From: Mitsuokella multacida DSM 20544
GTDB lineage: Bacteria > Bacillota > Negativicutes > Selenomonadales > Selenomonadaceae
Direction of reading: 5' to 3'
Length of the DNA: 64,000 bases
Assembly (NCBI RefSeq): GCF_000155955.1
Contig: NZ_GG697141.2
Span: 1,202,588-1,266,587, forward strand
Part shown: positions 51,387 to 60,645 of the stretch, one piece after another
Position numbering within the stretch: the stretch's first letter is position 1
How the letters are laid out: each line of letters starts with the position of its first letter
The notes under the pieces: generated by a model
Seen by the model: the letters and a program-made list of their open reading frames with translations, nothing else
The model's database searches: none
What the model was told of the DNA's origin: nothing
Position numbers and translations under genes: made by a program

Positions 51387-54300
51387 ATGAATCACAAGAA
51401 AGCCTTGAAACGTGCGATTGGCATGTCGCTGGCCTTTGGTCTGCTTGCCAGCCCCTATGCTATGCCGGCGGACATGATGCCGTCTTACATATCTGCCTCG
51501 GTTGCTGAAGCGGCCGCAGCGGTAGGTCCTTCGGATGTCGTCCTCGTCGGCACGGTGCAGTCGAAATTCGGTGCCGGTGCAGATTGGGCGCCGGGTGATG
51601 GCACGACGATTATGAAGGATGTCGGCAACGGCAAGTATCAGTATACGGGCAAGCTGCCGAAGGGCAATTACGAGTACAAGATTGCCGTCGGTGGCAGCTG
51701 GGACGAGAATTACGGCGCGAATGGCGCGGCCAATGGTGCCAACATGAAGCTGAAGCTCACGAAGGATACGGATGTGACCTTCACCTACGATTCCGCTACG
51801 CACAAGACGACGGTGTCGTATGTCGGACAGGGTTCTGCGGAGGAAAAAGCAGCAGCTGCTGCTGAAGCTGCCAGACCAGGCTCCGTACAGCCGACTGATG
51901 TTGTTCTGGTAGGCTCGTTGCAGGATGAGCTCGGCGCGGCCAAGGAGTGGGACCCTGCTGATGCGAAGACGATCATGAAGTCGGACGGCGCTGGCCATCA
52001 TGTCTTCACGGGCCATCTGCCGAAGGGCAACTACGATTTCAAGGTCGCTGTGGGCGGCTCGTGGGATGTCAACTACGGCGCCAATGGCGAGGCGAATGGC
52101 AAAAACATCGCGCTGCGCCTGCTCAAGGACCACGATGTCACGTTCACCTATGACGATGCGACGCATGCCGTGACGTACGATTACGCGGGCAAGGATGCCG
52201 AGGCGAAGGCCTTGGCCGCTGAAGGACGCAGCATCGTGCTGACGGGCACGGTGCAGTCGAAGGCTGGCGCGGCCAAAGATTGGGACCCGTCGGACACGAC
52301 GACGCGCATGAAGGCCATCGGCCATGATTTCTATTCCTACAAGATGAAGCTGCCGGCTGGCACGTATTACTACAAGATCTCCGTCAACGGCAGCTGGGCC
52401 GAGAACTACGGCCTCGGCGGCAACTTCGACGGCGCGAACGTGCAGCTGACGCTGCCGAAGGCGCAGGAAGTCACGTTCTACTACAACGACAAGTCGCATC
52501 ACATCGCGGACAGCACGAGTTACACGTTCCGCGCAGACAGCGAGTTGCCGGTGCTCTCGGGCAGCTTCGGCGCAGTCGCGGACCCGCTGATGCGCGACCA
52601 GATGCTCGACAATCTCTTCCAGAAGACGGTCCCCCTGAAGAAGGGCGACTACACGGTCACGGTCACGATGCCGGGAGCGGACGCGCTGACGCAGACGGTC
52701 AATGTCGCCAAGGACGGCGATGTCACGTTCTACTACGACAGCAAGGCAAGGCACCTGATTGCCGACGATGGCCGCATCCGCGAGGACAAGGTCTACCACG
52801 ACAGCTGGAGCACGAATTACCGCGTGCCGTTTGAAGCCGTCAAGGAAGGCACGCCAGTGAAGCTCTCGCTCGCCACGGGCAAGGGCGATGTCACGAGTGC
52901 GAAGCTCGTCGTCTACAAGGCCAAGATCACGGCCAATGGCGGCGATGAGTACAACCCCGACTACACGGCCGGCACGGTCACCTCGTATCCGATGACGAAG
53001 GTCTCGACTTCTGGCGACCAGGACATCTGGACGGCATCGTTCACGCCGCAGACGTACGGCCTCTACGGCTACAAGTTCGTGCTCAATGACACGAAGGAGT
53101 ACGGCGATGACGCAAAGCCGGGCAGCACGGGCGAGCTCAAGCTGCGCGGTGTCAAGCCCTACCAGCTCACCGTCTACAGCAAGGACTACAAGACGCCGGA
53201 CTGGGCGAAAGATGCCGTCTGCTACCAGATTTTCCCGGACCGCTTCTTCAACGGCGACAAGAGCAACGACAACGCGCGCGCCAATGCGCGCGGCTTCCAG
53301 CCCGTCCAGCACCGCAAGTGGTCTGCGCTGCCAGCCAACCACAGCAAGACACCGGCGGCGGACGGCGATAACTGGGAGTGCAATGACTTCTTCGGCGGCG
53401 ATCTCGCCGGCATCACGAAGAAGCTTGATTACCTCAAAGGCCTTGGCGTGACGGCCATCTACGTCAACCCGATCTACAATGCCTGCTCGAACCACCGCTA
53501 CGATGCCGTCGACTACGGCACGATCGATCCGTTCCTCGGCACGTTCAAGGATCTCGAGACGATGAAGGCAGAGATGCAGAAGCGCGGCATGCACCTGATC
53601 ATGGACGGCGTCTACAACCATGTCGGCGATGATTCCATCTACTTCGACCGCTACGGCAAGTACAAGACGGTCGGCGCCTACGAGTACTGGAGCCGCATCT
53701 ACGACCTCATGAACGACAAGCACATGACGGAGGAGGCGGCCAAGGCTGAGGCCAAGAAAGAGCTCGAGGCCGAAGGTCAGGTCTTCAGCCCGTGGCACTG
53801 GGAGAACTGGTTCGAGATCAAGAACGAGAAGACCCAGGACATGATGGGCAAGAAGTACGCCTACCACGATTGGCAGGGCTATGACAGCCTCGTGCCGTTC
53901 AAGGATGCTGACTATCCGGGCTCGGAGCAGGGCACAGTGAAGTCGGATCTCGGCGACTACCTGCTCTACGGCAACGGCAAGGACAAGGGCGTCATCATGA
54001 AGTGGTTCGACGAGGGCCTCGACGGCTGGCGCCTCGACGTCGCCAAGGAGGTGCCGCCGGGATTCTGGGCCGACGTCCGCAAGGAAGTCAAGTCCATCAA
54101 GACGAAGGATGGCTCTGAGCCGCTGCTGCTCGGTGAGATCTGGCAGGATGGTTCGCAGTTCTTCACGGGTGATGCCTTCGACTCTGTCATGAACTACAAG
54201 CTCTCGTTTGCACTCGGCGATCTCTTCCTCGACAAGGGCGACGCCAAGGCGGCTGACTATGAGCTGACCGTCCTGCGCCAAAACTACCCGAAGGAAGCGC

Positions 54301-54869
54301 TCTACGACCTCATGAACATCGTGGACAGCCACGATACGGTCCGCGCCATCTACAAGTTCGGCGGCGGCTCCGACAGTGTCGCCCAGCCGACGAAGAAGGA
54401 CTTCGACTACAACCTCGGCAAGGCGCGCCTCAAACTCGCAGCGACCTTCCTCATGGGCTATCCGGGCATGCCGACCATCTACTACGGCGATGAAGCCGGC
54501 CAGTACGGCAGCAGTGACCCGGACTGCCGCCGCACCTATCCGTGGGGCAAGGAGGACAAAGACCTCATTGCCTACTACAAGAAAGTCATCGGTGTCCGCA
54601 ACGCGCACAAGGATATCTTCGCGCGCGGCGATGTCAATACACTGAAGGCCGAGGGCGATATCTACGCCTTTAGCCGCAAGGCCGACTCCGGCAAGATGGG
54701 TATCGTCGCCCTGAACCGCGGCAAAGCACAGCAGGTTGTCCTGCCCGTCTCTGCCGCCGACGGCACGGTCTTCACCGATGAGCTGACCGGCACCAAAGCC
54801 ACGGTGAGCGGTGGTCAGCTGACACTTGCCCTTGGTGAGAACCAGGGGATGATGCTCGTCCAGGACTGA
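51387..54869 (+). CDS. exported GH13 amylase/neopullulanase with tandem carbohydrate-binding modules
   Basis: 1160-residue exported glucan hydrolase. Signal peptide 1-42. Three tandem ~100-residue modules (from about 45, 166 and 280; each starts with VVLVG or IVLTG and contains WDP/WAP and GNYEYKIAVGGSW-like blocks) and a fourth degenerate one (about 379) resemble X25/CBM48-like starch-binding modules of pullulanases. A beta-sandwich (about 465-590) precedes the GH13 barrel (about 604-1080): MDGVYNHVG, nucleophile in DGWRLDVAKE, acid/base in LLGEIWQDG, and NIVDSHDTVR. It degrades starch or pullulan outside the cytoplasm. ATG 51387 follows GAGAGGAG. Confidence 0.9.
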   Translation: MNHKKALKRAIGMSLAFGLLASPYAMPADMMPSYISASVAEAAAAVGPSDVVLVGTVQSKFGAGADWAPGDGTTIMKDVGNGKYQYTGKLPKGNYEYKIAVGGSWDENYGANGAANGANMKLKLTKDTDVTFTYDSATHKTTVSYVGQGSAEEKAAAAAEAARPGSVQPTDVVLVGSLQDELGAAKEWDPADAKTIMKSDGAGHHVFTGHLPKGNYDFKVAVGGSWDVNYGANGEANGKNIALRLLKDHDVTFTYDDATHAVTYDYAGKDAEAKALAAEGRSIVLTGTVQSKAGAAKDWDPSDTTTRMKAIGHDFYSYKMKLPAGTYYYKISVNGSWAENYGLGGNFDGANVQLTLPKAQEVTFYYNDKSHHIADSTSYTFRADSELPVLSGSFGAVADPLMRDQMLDNLFQKTVPLKKGDYTVTVTMPGADALTQTVNVAKDGDVTFYYDSKARHLIADDGRIREDKVYHDSWSTNYRVPFEAVKEGTPVKLSLATGKGDVTSAKLVVYKAKITANGGDEYNPDYTAGTVTSYPMTKVSTSGDQDIWTASFTPQTYGLYGYKFVLNDTKEYGDDAKPGSTGELKLRGVKPYQLTVYSKDYKTPDWAKDAVCYQIFPDRFFNGDKSNDNARANARGFQPVQHRKWSALPANHSKTPAADGDNWECNDFFGGDLAGITKKLDYLKGLGVTAIYVNPIYNACSNHRYDAVDYGTIDPFLGTFKDLETMKAEMQKRGMHLIMDGVYNHVGDDSIYFDRYGKYKTVGAYEYWSRIYDLMNDKHMTEEAAKAEAKKELEAEGQVFSPWHWENWFEIKNEKTQDMMGKKYAYHDWQGYDSLVPFKDADYPGSEQGTVKSDLGDYLLYGNGKDKGVIMKWFDEGLDGWRLDVAKEVPPGFWADVRKEVKSIKTKDGSEPLLLGEIWQDGSQFFTGDAFDSVMNYKLSFALGDLFLDKGDAKAADYELTVLRQNYPKEALYDLMNIVDSHDTVRAIYKFGGGSDSVAQPTKKDFDYNLGKARLKLAATFLMGYPGMPTIYYGDEAGQYGSSDPDCRRTYPWGKEDKDLIAYYKKVIGVRNAHKDIFARGDVNTLKAEGDIYAFSRKADSGKMGIVALNRGKAQQVVLPVSAADGTVFTDELTGTKATVSGGQLTLALGENQGMMLVQD

Positions 54870-54931
54870 TCGACTGATACGTCCAGACGGGTATCTACAA
54901 CATCCCTCATTTCTCTAAATTTCCCTTTTTG

Positions 54932-54968
54932 ACCCGCAGCAGTTCCCCACTGCCGCGGGTTCTTTTTT
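54932..54968 (+). terminator. terminator after the exported amylase gene
   Basis: ACCCGC-A-GCAGT / ACTGC-C-GCGGGT stem with a TTCCCC-type loop and a TCTTTTTT tail. Confidence 0.85.
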
Positions 54969-55043
54969 CGGGAGGTGATTGACGTCAGAATTTTCGTTCG
55001 GTAAAATGGATGTATGAGTATTGTTTTGTCGAAGGGAGAATTT

Positions 55044-56636
55044 ATGAGAAAAATACTGGTGATGCTGGCACTCGTCTTTGCCTGTCTCTGGGGCACGGCG
55101 TTTGCGGCGGATTTCTCGCAGCTCGTCATCCTGCACACGAATGACACGCACGGCTACGACCAGCGTGCCGACGGTGTCAACGGCATGGCGACGGTCGCGG
55201 CGCTCAAGGAGGACTACGAGGCTAAGGGCTACAAGGTCCTGCTCGTCGACGCCGGCGATGCCATTCAGGACAACAACCTCGTCAATTTCAGCAAGGGCAA
55301 GACGGCCATCGACTTCATGAATGCCGTGGGCTACGATGCCATGACGCTCGGCAACCACGAGTTCGACTACGGCTCGGATGTCACGCTCGCGCGCATCAAG
55401 CAGGCGAAGTTCCCGATCGTGTCGGCGAACATCATCGTCGACGCGACGGGCAAGCCGTTCACGGGCAAGACGCATGCCATCATCCGCAAGGGTGATCTCA
55501 AGATCGGCGTCTTCGGCCTGACGACGCCGTCGACCATCACGACGTCGAACCCGAAGAGCACGCGCGGCCTGACCTTCCTCTCGAAAGAGGAACTGTACAA
55601 GGCTGCCCAGAAGGAAGTCGATGCGCTCAAGGCGGCGCACTGTGACCTCATCGTCGCCATCGGCCACCTCGGCAGCGAGCCGGATGCCGTCGGCGACCGC
55701 TCGAACGACGTCCTTGCGAATGTCAAGGGCATCGATGTATTCATCGACGGCCACGACCACACGGTCAAGAACCTCTACATCGATGGCAGTTTGTTGACGG
55801 AGACGGGCTCGCACCTCGCGAACATCGGCGTCGTCCACTATGAGGATGGCAAGTGGCAGGAAGATCTCCATGCCTACGGCCAGTTCAACAAGGAAGACGC
55901 GAAGGTCAAGGCCATTGTCGATAAGGCGCAGGCCGCCATCGACAAGAAGCTCGCGACAAAAGTCGGCACGACGCCGTTTGAGCTCAACGGATCCCGCGAC
56001 CCGGGCGTGCGCACGGAGGAGACGAACCTCGGCGACTTCATCGCCGATGCTTACCTCTGGCAGGTCCGCCAGGCCGCAGTGCTCGACCGTGTCACGATTG
56101 ACGGCGCCCTGATGAACGGCGGCAGCATCCGCGCGGGCATCAAGGCCGGCGCAATCACGGAGGCCGACCTGCTGCGCGTCCTGCCGTACCACAACTACCT
56201 GCAGTACGTCACCATGAAGGGCTCGACCCTGCTCGAGATCCTCGAGGCGGCGACGTGCACGACGCCGACGGCGCTCGGTGCCTTCCCGCAGGTGGCCGGC
56301 ATCGTCTACACGGTCGACACGAAGACGCCGTTTGCCAAGGGCGAGCTCTACCCGCATTCCGTCTACTACCGTCCGGCAGCCCCGGGCTCGCGCGTCACGA
56401 TCACGAGCGTCGGCGGCAAGCCGTTCGATCCGGAGGCGACCTACAACATCGCTGTGCCCGACTTCCTGACCTCCGGCGGCGATTCCTATTACTCCATGCA
56501 GGACCCCGCTAAAGTCACCATCCACGACGTCGACTACCTCGATACCGACGCCGTGCGCAACTACCTCAAAGAGCTCGGCGGCACAGTCAGCGCCGATTAC
56601 AAGGCACCGCAGGGCCGCATCACCCTCACAAAATAA
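55044..56636 (+). CDS. periplasmic UDP-sugar hydrolase / 5-prime-nucleotidase
   Basis: 530-residue exported enzyme with a signal peptide (residues 1-22, cleavage AFA-A). The N-terminal metallophosphatase domain has LVILHTNDTHGYDQ, VDAGDAIQDN, LGNHEFDYG and DGHDHTVKN (two-metal site). The C-terminal substrate-binding domain has LNGSRDPGVRTEETNLGDF and NGGSIRAG. It dephosphorylates nucleotides and splits UDP-sugars for salvage. No cell-wall anchor or lipobox, so it is free in the periplasm. ATG 55044 follows AAGGGAG; the upstream ATG 55014 would bury the signal peptide. Confidence 0.9.
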   Translation: MRKILVMLALVFACLWGTAFAADFSQLVILHTNDTHGYDQRADGVNGMATVAALKEDYEAKGYKVLLVDAGDAIQDNNLVNFSKGKTAIDFMNAVGYDAMTLGNHEFDYGSDVTLARIKQAKFPIVSANIIVDATGKPFTGKTHAIIRKGDLKIGVFGLTTPSTITTSNPKSTRGLTFLSKEELYKAAQKEVDALKAAHCDLIVAIGHLGSEPDAVGDRSNDVLANVKGIDVFIDGHDHTVKNLYIDGSLLTETGSHLANIGVVHYEDGKWQEDLHAYGQFNKEDAKVKAIVDKAQAAIDKKLATKVGTTPFELNGSRDPGVRTEETNLGDFIADAYLWQVRQAAVLDRVTIDGALMNGGSIRAGIKAGAITEADLLRVLPYHNYLQYVTMKGSTLLEILEAATCTTPTALGAFPQVAGIVYTVDTKTPFAKGELYPHSVYYRPAAPGSRVTITSVGGKPFDPEATYNIAVPDFLTSGGDSYYSMQDPAKVTIHDVDYLDTDAVRNYLKELGGTVSADYKAPQGRITLTK

Positions 56637-56654
56637 TGATGTATAAAATGACAA

Positions 56655-56690
56655 GAAGCCCCGTCAGCCGTTAGCTGACGGGGCTTCTTT
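56655..56690. terminator. bidirectional terminator between the nucleotidase and metQ
   Basis: Perfect 14-bp stem GAAGCCCCGTCAGC / GCTGACGGGGCTTC with a CGTTA loop between convergent genes. Confidence 0.9.
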
Positions 56691-56707
56691 ACGCTGAGAC
56701 TGGCGAA

Positions 56708-57550
56708 TCAGAATGCCGGTACGACAGCGCCTTTGTACTTGTTGGTGATGAAATCCTTGATTTCCTGGCTGTGCAGGACCTTCATGAGTGCCTGGATCTC
56801 GGGGCGGTTCTCATCGCCCTGGCGTACGGCAACGATGTTGACGTACGGGCTCGTGCTATCCTCGATGAAAAGAGAATCCTTCGTCGGGTCGAGCTGGACC
56901 TGCATCGCGAAGTTGGAGTTGATGATAGCGGCATCGACATCGTCGAGCGTGCGCGGAACCTGTGCGGCTTCGACTTCCTGGAACTTGAAGTTCTTCGGGT
57001 TCTCGGCGATATCCTGCAGCGTGGCTTTCTCGTTGACGCCATCCTTGAGCTTCAGCAGGCCGGCCTTCTGGAGAAGGAGCAGCGCGCGGCCACCGTTGGT
57101 CGGGTCATTCGGGATGGAGATCGTAGCGCCCTCTTTGAGGTCCTTGAGGTCTTTGACCTTCTTGGAGTAGATGCCCATCGGCTCGATGTGGACGCCGCCG
57201 GCGCTGACGAGCTTGACTTCCTTGTGCTCTTCCATGAAGTTCTGGAGATACGGGTCATGCTGGAAGAAGTTGGCATCGAGTTCCTTGTCGTTGAGGGCGA
57301 GGTTCGGCTGGACGTAGTCGTTGAATTCGACGATGTCGAGCTTGATGCCTTCTTTCTCGAGCAGCGGCTTGGCTGCTTCGAGGATCTCGGCGTGTGGCAC
57401 AGCCGTAGCGCCGACCTTGAGCGTCTTCGTGCCGCTCGTCTGAGCTGCGCTCGACGAGGACGAGGAAGAAGAGGACTGGCTGCCGCCGCAGCCGGCGAAA
57501 GCCAGCGTCGCGACGACGAGCGCAGCGATGAGTGCGAGTACTTTTTTCAT
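56708..57550 (-). CDS. metQ: methionine ABC transporter substrate-binding lipoprotein MetQ (NlpA family)
   Basis: 280-residue lipoprotein that captures methionine for MetNI. The lipobox LAFAGC places the lipidated Cys near residue 21. The mature protein begins after a Ser-rich linker with LKVGATAVPHAEIL, typical of NlpA/MetQ, and has NDPTNGGRALLLLQKAG and NSNFAMQV motifs. ATG 57550 follows AAAGGAGG; the longer frame upstream is Ser-rich nonsense overlapping metI. Third gene of metNIQ. Another MetQ-type ligand (cystine) is possible. Confidence 0.93.
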   Translation of the reverse strand: MKKVLALIAALVVATLAFAGCGGSQSSSSSSSSSAAQTSGTKTLKVGATAVPHAEILEAAKPLLEKEGIKLDIVEFNDYVQPNLALNDKELDANFFQHDPYLQNFMEEHKEVKLVSAGGVHIEPMGIYSKKVKDLKDLKEGATISIPNDPTNGGRALLLLQKAGLLKLKDGVNEKATLQDIAENPKNFKFQEVEAAQVPRTLDDVDAAIINSNFAMQVQLDPTKDSLFIEDSTSPYVNIVAVRQGDENRPEIQALMKVLHSQEIKDFITNKYKGAVVPAF

Positions 57551-57566
57551 GTGGATTCCTCCTTTT

Positions 57567-58220
57567 TTATCTCTTGTCCAGGCGCTTGGCAAGCGTGTTG
57601 CCGACGAACTGGACGAGCTGGACGAGTACGATGAGGATGATGACGGTGGCCAGCATGATTTCCGGGCGGAAGCGCTGGTAGCCGTAGCGGATGGCGAGGT
57701 CACCGAGACCGCCGCCGCCGACGGCACCGGCCATGGCCGATTCGCCGACGAGGCTGATGATGACGGTCGTGAGCTGTGCGACAATCGAGGACATCGATTC
57801 CGGCAGCAGGACCTTCCAGATGATCTGTGCCGGCGTCGCGCCCATCGACTGCGCGGCCTCGACGAGGCCGAACGGCACTTCCTTGAGGCTCGTCTCGACC
57901 TGGCGGCCGATGAACGGAATCGCGGCGATGACGAGCGGCACCATGGCGGCCGTCGTGCCGATGGCCGTGCCGACGAGCAGGCGCGTGAACGGGATGATGG
58001 CGACGAGCAGGATGATGAACGGGATGGAGCGCACGGCGTTGACGATGGCGCCGACGACGCGGTTGACGGCCGGCGATTCGAGGATCTGTCCCTTGCTCGT
58101 CGTGTGAAGCAGCACGCCGAGTGGCACGCCGATGATGGTGGCGACGATCATCGAGACGACGACCATGTAGACCGTCTCCCCGAGGGCCTTAGACAGAAGC
58201 GGTATCATGTCTGCGGACAT
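57567..58220 (-). CDS. metI: methionine ABC transporter permease MetI
   Basis: 217-residue permease with five hydrophobic helices and the EAA loop EAAQSMGATPAQIIWKVLLPE that docks MetN. ATG 58220 follows AAGGAGGAGGTG by 7 nt and overlaps the metN end by 32 nt, so the two genes are translationally coupled. Confidence 0.95.
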   Translation of the reverse strand: MSADMIPLLSKALGETVYMVVVSMIVATIIGVPLGVLLHTTSKGQILESPAVNRVVGAIVNAVRSIPFIILLVAIIPFTRLLVGTAIGTTAAMVPLVIAAIPFIGRQVETSLKEVPFGLVEAAQSMGATPAQIIWKVLLPESMSSIVAQLTTVIISLVGESAMAGAVGGGGLGDLAIRYGYQRFRPEIMLATVIILIVLVQLVQFVGNTLAKRLDKR

Positions 58221-59250
58221 AGCCGATCACCTCCTCCTTGAGATCCTGCTGGCGCAGGTACTGGATTGCCTCCTGGATCTTTGCCTCTGGCCCCGTGATG
58301 CCGATGATCATGCGGCCGAACGGCGTCGACTTGATCTGGTCGAGGTTGCCGAAGAGCATCGTGACCTCGATTTCCGGGAACTTGCGGATCATGCCGGCCA
58401 GCACGGGGTCGTCGGCGGATTCGCCGATGAACGTCAGGCGCAGCAGCAGATAGGCGCCGGGTAGCGGCTCCTTCGAGACCTCGCCGCCGCGGAAGGCAGC
58501 AGGCAGCTCATTCGAGAGCAGCACGCTGATGAAGTCCTTCGTGATGGGCTTCTGCGGGTTCGTGAAGACCTCGAGGACTGTGCCCTGCTCGGCGATGACG
58601 CCGTTCTCGATGACGGCGACCTTGTCGCAGATGTCCTTGATGACCTGCATCTCGTGCGTGATGACGACGACCGTCAGCGAGAGCTTGCGGTTGATGTCCT
58701 GGATGAGTTCGAGGATGGAGCGCGTTGTCTGCGGGTCGAGGGCACTTGTCGCCTCGTCGCAGAGCAGGACTTTCGGCTCACTCGCGAGCGCGCGGGCGAT
58801 GCCGACGCGCTGCTTCTGGCCGCCTGAGAGCTGTGACGGGTACTGGTGTGCCTTGTCGGCAAGGCCGACGAGCTCTAAGAGCGGCAGCACCTTCTTCTTG
58901 ATCTCTGCCTCGGGCGTGTGCGAGAGGCGCAGCGGGAAGGCGATGTTGTCGTAGACGGTGGCGGAGCTCAGCAGGTTGAAGTGCTGGAAGATCATGCCGA
59001 TGTTCTTGCGCGCCTTGCGCAGCTCTTTCTCGCTCATGACCGTCATGTCCTGGCCATCGACGATGACCTTGCCGGCGGTCGGACGCTCGAGCATGTTGAT
59101 GCAGCGGATCAGCGTGGACTTGCCCGCGCCGCTGAGGCCGATGATACCGAAGATCTCGCCGCGCTCGATCGTCAGGTCGATGCCCTTGAGCGCTTTGACA
59201 GGACCGGAGGGGCTGTCATACGTTTTCTCAATATGAGACAGCTGTATCAT
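58189..59250 (-). CDS. metN: methionine ABC transporter ATPase MetN
   Basis: 353-residue ATPase powering methionine import. Walker A GLSGAGKSTLIRC, ABC signature LSGGQKQRVGIARAL, Walker B VLLCDEATSALDP and H-loop VVITHEMQV, then the C-terminal NIL domain (about 265-345) that allosterically senses methionine. First gene of the operon. Its promoter carries the same operator-like motif as cysK; no S-box riboswitch is visible upstream. Confidence 0.95.
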   Translation of the reverse strand: MIQLSHIEKTYDSPSGPVKALKGIDLTIERGEIFGIIGLSGAGKSTLIRCINMLERPTAGKVIVDGQDMTVMSEKELRKARKNIGMIFQHFNLLSSATVYDNIAFPLRLSHTPEAEIKKKVLPLLELVGLADKAHQYPSQLSGGQKQRVGIARALASEPKVLLCDEATSALDPQTTRSILELIQDINRKLSLTVVVITHEMQVIKDICDKVAVIENGVIAEQGTVLEVFTNPQKPITKDFISVLLSNELPAAFRGGEVSKEPLPGAYLLLRLTFIGESADDPVLAGMIRKFPEIEVTMLFGNLDQIKSTPFGRMIIGITGPEAKIQEAIQYLRQQDLKEEVIGYVRRHDTASV

Positions 59251-59267
59251 AAAATGCGTTACCCCCT

Positions 59268-59321
59268 AATCATATTATTCTTGTATGTTTTGATAGTAGC
59301 ATAGCGGAGGCGGCTTGTCAA
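59268..59321 (-). promoter_or_regulatory. metNIQ promoter with a shared operator motif
   Basis: Minus strand TTGACA (59321-59316), 17-nt spacer, TACTAT (59298-59293), both identical in form to the cysK promoter. Three nt downstream, AAACATA-N9-TATGATT (59290-59268) matches the cysK operator and has the same spacing to the -10 box. Confidence 0.75.
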
Positions 59322-59398
59322 CAGAATGTCGCAAACTTACAGGCTCACAGATTGCCGCGGATAGCGGCTATGCTAATGTTCATTATGACAGTGAACGT

Positions 59399-59530
59399 AC
59401 TCCCGCCTATAGAGGCGGGAGCTTCCTGTTTCAGCGAGAACAGCACCTTCGACACCGAAGCATCGTGATGACTTACACTCTCTCCACAGGCGTAGATTCC
59501 CGTGCGCCCCACGGTATATGATGTAGTTTG
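59399..59530 (-). ncRNA. probable omega/reRNA at the right end of the IS element
   Basis: The ~130 nt between the tnpB stop and the terminal hairpin is where TnpB guide RNAs originate. The scaffold would end with GAAGCTCCCGCC, a loop and GGCGGGAGTACGTTCA, and the guide would be the flanking sequence downstream of position ~59391. No expression evidence is available from sequence. Confidence 0.55.
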
Positions 59531-60640
59531 TCAGGTAGCTATACGCTTAGCTCCTTCCCTGATATTTATCGCGGCATTTTTATCGCGGTCATGGTGGCTG
59601 CCGCATTTCGGACAAATCCATTCTCGCACAGATAAGTTTTTCGTTTCACTGTTCTGGTAGCCGCAGACATGGCAGAGCTGACTGCTTGGATACCACTTAT
59701 CAATCTTGACAAGCTGCTTTCCCTGCCACGCCAGTTTGTATGACAGCATGTTCGTGAACATACTCCAACCATTGTCTGCTACCGATTTGCTGAAACTGTA
59801 CTTGCCACTTTTCTTACGCTTTGCCATAGCCTTGACGCTGATATCCTCGATTCCTATGACATCATAGCGGTCTGCAAGGAAACGCGCTTTCTTGTGCAGG
59901 AAGTCGCGGCGCTGATTGGCAATCGTTTCATGGAGCACCGCTACGCGTAACCGCTGCTTTTCCCAGTTGCGACTGCCTTTCTGCCGTTTGGATAATTTTC
60001 TCTGTGCCTTGGCCAGTCTCTTTTCGGCTCGTCGCAGGAAGGCAGGATAACCAGCATCGTCCTCATCCGAAGCAACATACAAGCCGTGCATCGCAAAATC
60101 CAAGCCAAGGAAAGACCTCGGTATTACAGGGAGTATTTGGTTTTCATACTCCACCAGAATGCGGATGTAGTACTTTCCTGACGGCGTCTTGCTGATGGTC
60201 ACGGTCTTTATGGTACTGCTTTCTTCTAAGGGACGATGCTGGCACAGTTTTACCCAGCCAACTTTCGGTAGTTTCACCTTATTGCCCTCAATCCTGACCG
60301 ACCCCTTCTGATTGTTCGTGGAATACGAGGCACGACCCACCTTCTTTGACTTGAAGTGCGGCTTGCCGAAGTGCTTCCGGTTGCGCCAAAAGTTGTTGTA
60401 AGCCTTATTCAGGTTCAGTTGCGCATTGGCCAGAGCCAGACTGTCGACTTCTTTCAGCCAGGGGAATTCCTCTTTATACTGTGCAGGAGTGTTGTTCAGC
60501 TTCTTGCCAGTCTTTCGGTAGTAGTCAAGACGGTCGCCGAGCATCTTGTTGTAGATGAATCTGGCACAGCCGAAGGTCTTGGCAAAAAGAATCTCTTGTT
60601 CAGTTGTCGGATAGAGCCTGTATCGGTATGCCTTATTCAC
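59531..60640 (-). CDS. tnpB: IS605 TnpB RNA-guided nuclease
   Basis: 369-residue TnpB. Start GTG at 60640 gives the family N-terminus NKAYRYRLYPTTEQ; an earlier GTG at 60649 overlaps the tnpA stop. The RuvC-like nuclease has the three acidic residues: LGLDFAMHGLYV (Asp), IGIEDISVKAMA (Glu) and DRDKNAAINI (Asp). The zinc ribbon is CHVCGYQNSETKNL followed by CPKCG. All catalytic residues are kept, so an active reRNA-guided nuclease is expected. Confidence 0.92.
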   Translation of the reverse strand: MNKAYRYRLYPTTEQEILFAKTFGCARFIYNKMLGDRLDYYRKTGKKLNNTPAQYKEEFPWLKEVDSLALANAQLNLNKAYNNFWRNRKHFGKPHFKSKKVGRASYSTNNQKGSVRIEGNKVKLPKVGWVKLCQHRPLEESSTIKTVTISKTPSGKYYIRILVEYENQILPVIPRSFLGLDFAMHGLYVASDEDDAGYPAFLRRAEKRLAKAQRKLSKRQKGSRNWEKQRLRVAVLHETIANQRRDFLHKKARFLADRYDVIGIEDISVKAMAKRKKSGKYSFSKSVADNGWSMFTNMLSYKLAWQGKQLVKIDKWYPSSQLCHVCGYQNSETKNLSVREWICPKCGSHHDRDKNAAINIREGAKRIAT

Positions 60641-60645
60641 GGTAG

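Noticed and set aside
51315-54608. 1097-codon frame opposite the exported amylase
   Set aside because: Low-complexity Val/Leu/Arg/Ala composition with no domain; a codon-bias shadow of the GH13 gene.
56708-57784. Longer start for metQ at 57784
   Set aside because: The extension is a Ser/Pro/Arg-rich shadow of metI; the lipobox and ribosome binding site fix the start at 57550.
59251-59330. S-box (SAM) riboswitch before metN
   Set aside because: The leader is under 50 nt and lacks the conserved S-box core; an operator-like motif is present instead.
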